Positions 43,291 to 49,686 of a stretch of DNA of 49,686 nucleotides are shown here, in pieces; the first letter of the stretch is position 1, and each line of letters starts with the position of its first letter. A program made the position numbers and the translations under genes. Below the pieces are notes generated by a model. It was not told the DNA's origin, did not search any database, and worked only from the letters and a program-made list of their open reading frames with translations. The DNA is taken from the NCBI GenBank assembly GCA_024402715.1, contig JAKSTF010000005.1, positions 1-49,686 on the forward strand, given 5' to 3'. The DNA comes from Alphaproteobacteria bacterium. Its GTDB lineage: Bacteria > Pseudomonadota > Alphaproteobacteria > Rs-D84.

Positions 43291-43890
43291 TTTCTGGGTT
43301 CGCAGGCCGGTTTTTGCATCAATCCAAACCTGTTCCGTCGCAATTTCCATCATTGGCATATCGGTTTTACTGTCTGAATACGAACGAACAACACGTGGAA
43401 CAATTTTATTTTCTTTGGCCCATTCATCCATCGCAATAACCTTATTGGCACCCCAGCATAAAAATTTATATTTCCACGGACGTCTGGCATCCATTTGTGA
43501 ACACATAACCGCATCAAATTTCATATCACGAACCAGACCAGGTATTAAATAATCAGGACTGGCCGATATTAAAACAACCATACGCCCCGCGGCACGTTCC
43601 GATGCAACCTGTTCTTTGGCCCAACCAAAACGATCCATTTTATGTTGTTCAATAAAACCTGGGGCGTATTTTTTTACCATATTTGGCGTCATAAAACGAC
43701 GCATATTTTCACGCCACCACATTCCACCACGATTTAACCTGCGTGCAATGGCGGCGACGCCAATCATCGGTAAAAAAATCCATGGACGAACAGATCTGCG
43801 AAAACAATATTTTGCAAATTCAATATTCGAATCAAATGCCGACAACGTTCCATCAAAATCAAATACCACAACATCACGTTTCTGTAACAT
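43288..43890 (-). CDS. HAD-IB family phosphatase
   Basis: 200 residues from ATG 43890 (AAAAGGG upstream). HAD motifs: DFDGTLSAFDSN (motif I with nucleophile and acid Asp), LISASPDY (motif II), a motif III Lys in the WKYKFL region and SYSDSKTDMPMM (motif IV). It resembles phosphoserine-phosphatase-like HAD-IB enzymes, including those acting on phospholipid or lysophosphatidic intermediates; a hydrophobic patch at ~35-50 suggests membrane contact. The substrate is unknown. It is monocistronic, with its own terminator. Confidence 0.85.
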   Translation of the reverse strand: MLQKRDVVVFDFDGTLSAFDSNIEFAKYCFRRSVRPWIFLPMIGVAAIARRLNRGGMWWRENMRRFMTPNMVKKYAPGFIEQHKMDRFGWAKEQVASERAAGRMVVLISASPDYLIPGLVRDMKFDAVMCSQMDARRPWKYKFLCWGANKVIAMDEWAKENKIVPRVVRSYSDSKTDMPMMEIATEQVWIDAKTGLRTQK

Positions 43891-43975
43891 CAAATACCCT
43901 TTTGTTAATAAATACGTGGCGATTATAACAAATATTTTATTATCTGCAATTTTTATATTTGAATATATTCAGCAC

Positions 43976-44004
43976 ATAAAAAAACGGGGTTACCCCCGTT
44001 TTTT
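43976..44004 (-). terminator. Intrinsic terminator of the efflux operon
   Basis: A-run CGGGG/CCCCG T-run hairpin immediately past the RND gene, with TTTTTTT following on the minus strand; it touches the RND stop codon. Confidence 0.88.
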
Positions 44005-47000
44005 ATTTTTGATGTTTACGGTTAAACAATTTTTTCAATCGCATCTGCAAACCATCCATCATAAAGAACAATGCCGGTGTTAATGCAAATGTCCATATCA
44101 AGGATGCCGCCATACCACCAATCATAACCGCTGCCATTGCAGTTTTCATACCATCGGTACTCCATAACTGTGGTAACATACCCGTAATAATTGCAATCGA
44201 TGTCATTAACACCATATTCTTTTTATCGGTCAATTCTGCCCACAATGCAATACGTGCCCCCGCACCATTGGAAATACGTTTGACCGTTGGTTCCAAAACC
44301 AAAATATTATTATTAACAACCAAACCAACCAACATAACAAACGCCAACATACCACCAACATTCATTGATGCACCGGATAAAAACAACATGATAAATACAC
44401 CGGCAAAACTGGTCAAAATAGATGTTGCAATTGTGATTGGATGAATACCAGAATTCAATATCGCCGCCAACAACATAATTGTTAATATTGTTGCCAACAA
44501 AAACGCACGTCCTATTTCACCGGTTGTTTCAGATTGTGTTTCAGACATCCCGGCAAATGTGGCCGTATATCCATTTTCCCAATCAATCGCGTCAAGACCC
44601 GCTTGAATCTTCTGTTGTACAGGTCCCATGGTTGATTTACCGATATTAATATCAATTTCTGTAACCCGACCTTTGTCCAAACGGCTGATATTACGTGTTG
44701 CAGGCGTTTTAACAATTTGTCCCAATTGTGACAAAGCCACCATTCCACGTTGTGAATTTACATACACATTATCAAACATTTCTGCTGTTTTAAATGGTTT
44801 TGCAAATTCCAAAACAATCGGATATTCATCACCGTTTTCTTTGTATTTGTAGTTATCATTTCCATACAACGCCGCACGTAATGTTGTACCTGCATATGCA
44901 TTTGATACACCCCACGCACTCATTTTATCCTGATCTGGGATAAATTGAATTTCATTATTTGGATCTGGCAATGCAAATACCGCGGTTTGAACCTCTGGAA
45001 TGGAATTTATCATATCCATTACTTGATACGCATACGCTTCACGTTTTGCATCATCTTCGCCATAAACATTTAACACCATATCAGATGAAACAGATGATGA
45101 CATACCAGCCCCAGTTTTTATTTGTACATCCAAATCTGGAATCTGGGCCAACCGTGGCAAAAGTTGCCGTGCCAGTTCTTTATCGGATATACTGCGTGGA
45201 TTACCTAGCTGGGCCAATTGCAATTTAACCTTAATATTATGCAAACCACGTTCACCAATTTTAATTGTTGTTGCAACAACATCTGGAAATTCTGCCATTG
45301 CATTTTCAATTTGCATTGCAATTTGTTCTGATTTTTCATACGTTGCCCCCATTGGTGCACGTGCGGTAATTGTTATTTCATTTGTATCCGTTGCCGGTGA
45401 AAATTCATTTCCAACAAATCCCATCAATTGGGCCGATGCAACCAATATAACAAATGCCCCCAATACAACACGTCCCGGATGACGATATTGATAATCAAAC
45501 CATCTGCGCAACGGTGTTTTTTGTGTTGGAACATCTGCATCATCGGCAACAGGCGAACGCACAACAGCCGGTGCGGTTAAACGTAAAAACTTTGCAATCA
45601 TCATTGGTGCCAATGTGAACGAAAACATCAGTGATAAAATTGTTAAATACACAACCGTCATACCAAATTGAATCATAAATTGACCAGCAATTCCGCCCAT
45701 AAATGCCAATGGTAAAAACACAACGATATTTGTTCCAACACCCGCCAAAATTGGGACAGCAACTTTTTTTGTTCCTTCAATCGCGGAAATTTGCGGATTG
45801 TTACCATGTTGCATTTCCTGTAATGCTGATTCAATCAAAATAATCGCATTTGATACCAATGTCCCCAACGCTGACGAATAGGCCAACAGTGTCATAGAAT
45901 TAATTGTAAAACCTGCATTGCTCATAAAGAAAAATCCCGCCAACAATGATGCCGGAATAACCGCACCCGCAATAATCGTTGACCGCCAGTTACGTGTAAA
46001 GACCAATAAAACGATAATCGTAAATATAATTCCCAAAACGATTCCCCAAATTGTCCCATAGGTATCATCTAATACAGATATTGATGAATCAGATACAATT
46101 TGCATTTGCCCATTTTGAAAACGTGTTTGCATATCGGCCTGTAATTGAGGCAGCCGTTTTTGCAATTCTTTGGAAATCTTAATTGAATTTCCATCTGATG
46201 ATTTTACCACAGACACAATAACAACATCATCACCATTATAACGTGCACCGGTTGAAATATCACGTGCAGAATCAACAACCGTTGCAACATCTGACACACG
46301 GAATTTCTGTCCCTCCATCGTGGTTATTTGCAAATTTTCAATTTCTGCGACATTACGAAATTCACCGATAAAACGAACATTTGAAGATTGATTGCCAGAT
46401 TCAATTTTTCCACCAGGCACATTCAAATTTTTATTTCCCAGTGCAGACACAATATCAACAATGGTAACACCGCGTGACGCCATTTGATCTGGGTCCATTT
46501 GAATACGAACGGCCCGTTCACGTCCACCGAACACAGAAACACTGGCAACACCATTAATCGCGGTAATTTTATTTGATAATATATCATCAACATATTTTTC
46601 CAAATCACGTGCATCCCCACCACGCAAAACAATATCCGCGACCGATTCCTGTAACGGATTTAATTTTTCAACGACCGGTTTTTTTAATGCAGATGGAAAT
46701 TCTTCGGCCAATGCATCGATTTTTGTTTTAACTTCGGACGCCTTGTCATTAACATTTACCCCCAAATTAAATTCTACCATTACATACCCACCGTTTTCAT
46801 ATGCCTGGGATGTAATTTTTTTAACAGACGCCACCTGTGACACGGCATCTTCGGCCTTTTTTATAACCTGTGATTCTATTTCTGCAGGTTCCGCCCCGGG
46901 ATACACAAACGTCGCCGTAACCATTGGAAAATCAACCGATGGTGTACGTTCAATATTCATTTTCGGAAATGAAACCAGCCCCAAAACAACCCAAAACATA

Positions 47001-47047
47001 ACAAACATCAACGTGGTAATTGGGCGTGTTACAAAAAATTTTAACAT
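44003..47047 (-). CDS. RND efflux permease lacking the canonical proton-relay residues
   Basis: 1014 residues from ATG 47047 (AGGAG nine bases upstream). Typical AcrB-like architecture: N-terminal MLKFFVTRPITTLM, two large periplasmic loops, 12 spans, porter-domain motifs such as VYPGAEPAEIESQV. In TM4, where AcrB has GLLVDDAIVVVE, this protein reads GTLVSNAIILIE, so Asp407/Asp408 are replaced by Ser399/Asn400; in TM10, where AcrB has GLSAKNAILIVE, it reads GLVVNNNILVLE, so Lys940 is replaced by Asn912. Last gene of marR-tolC-adaptor-RND. Substrate and energy source are unknown. Confidence 0.93.
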   Translation of the reverse strand: MLKFFVTRPITTLMFVMFWVVLGLVSFPKMNIERTPSVDFPMVTATFVYPGAEPAEIESQVIKKAEDAVSQVASVKKITSQAYENGGYVMVEFNLGVNVNDKASEVKTKIDALAEEFPSALKKPVVEKLNPLQESVADIVLRGGDARDLEKYVDDILSNKITAINGVASVSVFGGRERAVRIQMDPDQMASRGVTIVDIVSALGNKNLNVPGGKIESGNQSSNVRFIGEFRNVAEIENLQITTMEGQKFRVSDVATVVDSARDISTGARYNGDDVVIVSVVKSSDGNSIKISKELQKRLPQLQADMQTRFQNGQMQIVSDSSISVLDDTYGTIWGIVLGIIFTIIVLLVFTRNWRSTIIAGAVIPASLLAGFFFMSNAGFTINSMTLLAYSSALGTLVSNAIILIESALQEMQHGNNPQISAIEGTKKVAVPILAGVGTNIVVFLPLAFMGGIAGQFMIQFGMTVVYLTILSLMFSFTLAPMMIAKFLRLTAPAVVRSPVADDADVPTQKTPLRRWFDYQYRHPGRVVLGAFVILVASAQLMGFVGNEFSPATDTNEITITARAPMGATYEKSEQIAMQIENAMAEFPDVVATTIKIGERGLHNIKVKLQLAQLGNPRSISDKELARQLLPRLAQIPDLDVQIKTGAGMSSSVSSDMVLNVYGEDDAKREAYAYQVMDMINSIPEVQTAVFALPDPNNEIQFIPDQDKMSAWGVSNAYAGTTLRAALYGNDNYKYKENGDEYPIVLEFAKPFKTAEMFDNVYVNSQRGMVALSQLGQIVKTPATRNISRLDKGRVTEIDINIGKSTMGPVQQKIQAGLDAIDWENGYTATFAGMSETQSETTGEIGRAFLLATILTIMLLAAILNSGIHPITIATSILTSFAGVFIMLFLSGASMNVGGMLAFVMLVGLVVNNNILVLEPTVKRISNGAGARIALWAELTDKKNMVLMTSIAIITGMLPQLWSTDGMKTAMAAVMIGGMAASLIWTFALTPALFFMMDGLQMRLKKLFNRKHQK

Positions 47048-47065
47048 AGTACTATTCTCCTGCAA

Positions 47066-47668
47066 TTATTTTTTTATTTGAATTTTCTGTCCATCCAAAA
47101 CACGTGACAAAATCAACATATCCCCATCATGCAAACCACGTGTTATTACAGATGTATCCGCATCGGAATGTGCAACAACAACTTCACGGATACGGGCAAC
47201 ACCATTATCAAAAACATATACAGAATTTGCATTGACTATATATGATGGAACAAAATATCCTGTTGTTTTATATTCAACATAGTTCAATCCATCTGATACA
47301 CCACGTGTACGAACATCGTACATACCAGTTTCCAAATTCAATTTATTTGACACATATTCAATTTTACCCATACCAACACGTTGGCCTGGTTTCAACATTG
47401 TTATCAAACCATTTGCAGCAATTGCACGATTACGTTTTACCGTTAATGGTATACGCAATACATCTGTTGTTTTTTTTACATGCATAACATCAACCGGTAT
47501 ACCCGCATCTGCAGAAAAACGTGCGGGGTTAAAAACCTGCAAACGACGCTCATTACCTATTTCAACAAATCGATATGCAATCCACCCACACATCAACAGT
47601 GCAATTATTACATAAAATATTTTTTTATTGCGTGGCTGTTGCATCCACGTACGCAAATTATTTTTCAT
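47066..47668 (-). CDS. Short RND membrane-fusion (adaptor) protein
   Basis: 200 residues from ATG 47668; the GTG at 47677 overlaps tolC. One membrane span (~17-36), then a periplasmic part with a lipoyl-like half motif (LKPGQRVGMGKIEYVS) and a C-terminal membrane-proximal-like domain (ARIREVVVAHSDADTSVITRGLHDGDMLILS). Usual adaptors (AcrA, MexA) are ~370-400 residues with a coiled-coil alpha-hairpin that meets TolC; that hairpin is absent. Assignment rests partly on its place between tolC and the RND gene. Confidence 0.75.
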   Translation of the reverse strand: MKNNLRTWMQQPRNKKIFYVIIALLMCGWIAYRFVEIGNERRLQVFNPARFSADAGIPVDVMHVKKTTDVLRIPLTVKRNRAIAANGLITMLKPGQRVGMGKIEYVSNKLNLETGMYDVRTRGVSDGLNYVEYKTTGYFVPSYIVNANSVYVFDNGVARIREVVVAHSDADTSVITRGLHDGDMLILSRVLDGQKIQIKK

Positions 47669-47669
47669 A

Positions 47670-48998
47670 TTATTCACCTAATTTTTTTACCATTTGTTCA
47701 GACATTAAAATGTTGTATTTCGCATTTAATAACGCCATATCTAATTGATAAAGACCTGCTGATACCTCGGCCAATTCAACTGCAGATGTTTGCCCCGCTT
47801 CAAAACGTTGAACACTGAATTTGTACGCTTTGGCAGCCAAATCACGTGCATTTTGCAAATTTGATAAATTTTCCCGTAAATGATTATATTTCTTTATCGC
47901 GTTATCATATTCTTCGGTTTTTAACTTTTTTGATTTATCCAAATCTTGACGTGCAGACGCCGCATCCATAGCGGCAACCGTCGCATTTGCCCGATGCAGT
48001 CCCCCTGTAAATATTGGCATTTGTAATGCCAAACCAACGGACGCAGATTGACCACCTTTTTTTTCAAACATATTATCGTATTCCGTTCCCATGGCAATGT
48101 AATTATACGATCCGGTTGCTGCCAATGTTGGCAAATATTCAGCACGTGCCGATTTAGATTTAGATTCATACATACGTACCTGCTGATCCAATATATCCCA
48201 TTCTGGATTAGACTTTAATGTCGTTATATCAATTTTTTTAAACTTCGTCGGAAAATCATCGGTTAATGTGATTTTTTCATCAACATCAATCCCCGCCAAA
48301 ATCTTTAACATTCTGTATGCAGTATCACGATTAAATTCAGCATCAGACAAATTTATTTCTTTTGCCGCAATATCTGATTCGATTTTAACCAAATTACTGC
48401 GACTGGCACGCCCAGCGGCCCCCAATTTACGCCGTGCATTACGCGCAGCATCCAAATCAGATTTTGCCAGTGCAACAATTTGATCAGTCATTTTGGCCGT
48501 CCAATACATATTTATCGCGCTATAACGAACCTCTCGCTGGGTTAAATCACGACTGGATTTTGAAATTTTAACGGCACTGCGCACACTGTCAACCGCATGT
48601 CCAATTTTTCCAAATGTGTAAATTGGTTGTGTCGCAGATAAGCCAGCCATAAAAATATTATCTGGGATTGATATTGTTGCAGTATCATCTCTTAAGACGG
48701 TCTGAATAATTCCCCCCAATTCTGGTGGTAATTCCGTTGATTTCGTTGGATTCTCAACATTAATCATATTCATGTATGTTGCTGTTGCATTTATATTTAT
48801 CCAACGGTTGGCATTAACCGCATCCAATTGTGCTTGGGCTTTTTTTACATTTGCATCCGCCTTTTTTAAATCTTGGGATTGATCCATAATTTTATCAACC
48901 ACATCATCCAAGGACAAATCCACTGCAAAGGCATTTGCATTTACACACAACACCACCCCCAGCGCACACGCCGCTGTGCCGATTTTCGACATATACAT
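47670..48998 (-). CDS. TolC-family outer-membrane efflux protein
   Basis: 442 residues from ATG 48998 (GGAG six bases upstream). A signal peptide ends near NAFA-VDLSL. Two homologous halves of long coiled-coil helices with beta-barrel strands: QPIYTFGKIGHAV in the first repeat and QMPIFTGGLHRANA in the second, the TolC signature P(I/L)(Y/F)..G. It forms the outer-membrane exit duct of the pump. It follows marR with overlapping signals. Confidence 0.93.
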   Translation of the reverse strand: MYMSKIGTAACALGVVLCVNANAFAVDLSLDDVVDKIMDQSQDLKKADANVKKAQAQLDAVNANRWININATATYMNMINVENPTKSTELPPELGGIIQTVLRDDTATISIPDNIFMAGLSATQPIYTFGKIGHAVDSVRSAVKISKSSRDLTQREVRYSAINMYWTAKMTDQIVALAKSDLDAARNARRKLGAAGRASRSNLVKIESDIAAKEINLSDAEFNRDTAYRMLKILAGIDVDEKITLTDDFPTKFKKIDITTLKSNPEWDILDQQVRMYESKSKSARAEYLPTLAATGSYNYIAMGTEYDNMFEKKGGQSASVGLALQMPIFTGGLHRANATVAAMDAASARQDLDKSKKLKTEEYDNAIKKYNHLRENLSNLQNARDLAAKAYKFSVQRFEAGQTSAVELAEVSAGLYQLDMALLNAKYNILMSEQMVKKLGE

Positions 48999-49001
48999 CA
49001 C

Positions 49002-49439
49002 TTACTCCATTTTTGTTAAAATCTGATTTATTGTTTTCAAAGATTCAACCATTTTACATTCGTCATCTGCGGACAAATCTTTGAACATATTACCAATTTC
49101 ATCCATAAAATATTCCATCGCCTGACGTGCCAATTCTGCCCCACGTTCGGTCACCTGATACCACGTATTACGTCGATCTGTTTCATCAACCGCACGCAAA
49201 ATCAATCCACCATGTTCCAATTTACGAAATGTCGCACACAAATTCGGTGTTGGAACCCCTTCACGCAATGCAATATCTTTTAGTTTGGCCCGTCCGTTTA
49301 TATGTAAACGCATCAAAACACTCATTTGTTGACGCGGCATCCCAGTATTACGCCGTGGCGAACGCTGCAAACGACACGCCAAACGTTCCAATATCATTAT
49401 ATTCGATTCCATTAATTGAACCAATTCTTTCCGTGACAT
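49002..49439 (-). CDS. MarR-family transcriptional regulator
   Basis: 145 residues, winged helix-turn-helix: recognition helix region VPTPNLCATFRKLEHGGL and wing VDETDRRNTWYQVTERG, with N- and C-terminal dimerisation helices. It likely represses its own tolC-adaptor-RND operon until a ligand binds. No Shine-Dalgarno is present; a TATAAT box ends four bases before the ATG, suggesting a leaderless mRNA. Confidence 0.92.
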   Translation of the reverse strand: MSRKELVQLMESNIMILERLACRLQRSPRRNTGMPRQQMSVLMRLHINGRAKLKDIALREGVPTPNLCATFRKLEHGGLILRAVDETDRRNTWYQVTERGAELARQAMEYFMDEIGNMFKDLSADDECKMVESLKTINQILTKME

Positions 49440-49443
49440 AAGT

Positions 49444-49479
49444 ATTATACCATTAAATTATTTATTAATTTTTTTAATG
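49444..49479 (-). promoter_or_regulatory. Efflux-operon promoter -10 and putative MarR operator
   Basis: TATAAT (49444-49449, minus) lies four bases before the marR ATG. Directly upstream is an inverted repeat CATTAAA/TTTAATG (49451-49457/49473-49479), seven bases with a 15-base centre, a plausible operator for the adjacent MarR protein. Confidence 0.45.
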
Positions 49480-49524
49480 ATTATATGTTTTAATATTTAA
49501 TTTTCAAGTTTAATTTTTTTATTA

Positions 49525-49553
49525 TTGCAAAATAAATATCGAACATATATAAT
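49525..49553 (+). promoter_or_regulatory. Promoter of tRNA-Gln
   Basis: TTGCAA (49525-49530), 17-base spacer, TATAAT (49548-49553), 11 bases before the mature tRNA 5' end. Confidence 0.75.
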
Positions 49554-49564
49554 TGACCTGTTAT

Positions 49565-49638
49565 TGGGGTGTCGTCTAATGGTAGGACAAGAGATTTTGG
49601 TTCTCTTTATCATGGTTCGAATCCGTGCGCCCCAACCA
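49565..49638 (+). tRNA. trnQ: tRNA-Gln (TTG anticodon)
   Basis: 74 nt with encoded CCA. Acceptor TGGGGTG/CGCCCCA (one G-U), anticodon stem AGAGA/TCTCT, loop TTTTGGT with anticodon TTG at 49597-49599, T-loop TTCGAAT. The U1-A72 pair is a usual Gln identity feature. Own promoter and terminator. Confidence 0.95.
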
Positions 49639-49647
49639 AAAATTTGG

Positions 49648-49675
49648 CCGCCTGTATGGCGGTTTAATTTTTGCG
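49648..49675 (+). terminator. Intrinsic terminator after tRNA-Gln
   Basis: CCGCC/GGCGG stem (49648-49652/49658-49662) followed by TTTAATTTTT. Confidence 0.85.
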
Positions 49676-49686
49676 TTACGGGCCAA

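Overview
The window reads as an AT-rich alphaproteobacterial chromosome segment. The main lineage markers are a gapR (DUF2312) gene, the rpmF-plsX pair, a single trnW-secE-nusG-rplKAJL-rpoBC block with alphaproteobacterial-length RNA polymerase subunits, and SPOR-domain proteins. A clostridial-type 2[4Fe-4S] ferredoxin and a single-chain (alpha2-type) glycyl-tRNA synthetase are unusual for typical alphaproteobacteria. They fit a host-associated, probably oxygen-poor lineage such as the gut RF32-like alphaproteobacteria; that placement is inference. Most genes have clear Shine-Dalgarno sites and strong hairpin terminators.

Layout. 1-1306 (-): the 5' part of a secreted repeat adhesin that runs off the left edge. 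1426-2547 (-): lgt and a small coiled-coil protein. 2625-7839 (+): a Bax-inhibitor-1/YccA membrane protein, ferredoxin, glyS and a P2-type Ca2+ ATPase. 7840-9134 (-): plsX and rpmF, with plsX abutting the ATPase tail to tail. 9274-20950 (-): rpoC, rpoB, rplL, rplJ with its leader, rplA, rplK, nusG, secE and tRNA-Trp. 21187-26031 (+): an isolated virB8-virB9-virB10 type IV secretion core operon. 26359-32900 (-): yidC, lspA, a CPA2 antiporter, rsmA, recR and a D,D-carboxypeptidase. 32997-34370 (-): pyk, divergent from gapR. 34461-37194 (+): gapR, a small HNH protein and comEC. 37160-40808 (-): truA, a Cys-rich protein, fmt, def and rmuC. 40889-43225 (-): an EcoRI-family adenine methyltransferase and a DUF262-HNH nuclease behind a structured leader RNA. 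43288-43890 (-): a HAD phosphatase. 44003-49439 (-): marR-tolC-adaptor-RND efflux operon. 49565-49638 (+): tRNA-Gln.

How the genes work together. The core blocks serve transcription, translation (polymerase, ribosomal proteins, GlyRS, Fmt, Def, TruA, RsmA, two tRNAs) and envelope building (Lgt and LspA for lipoproteins, YidC and SecE for membrane insertion, PlsX for phospholipid, PBP5-like enzyme for peptidoglycan).

Four accessory modules deserve attention. (1) A virB8-9-10 set whose VirB9 carries a C-terminal SPOR-like peptidoglycan-binding domain and whose VirB10 ends in a Cys-rich tail. (2) A two-gene restriction-modification-like unit preceded by a roughly 225-nt leader with mutually exclusive helices ending in an intrinsic terminator just before the methyltransferase start. 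(3) An RND pump that lacks the canonical Asp-Asp/Lys proton relay and is paired with a 200-residue adaptor that has no alpha-hairpin. (4) The repeat adhesin. Start codons were reassigned wherever a Shine-Dalgarno site or family alignment favoured an internal Met.
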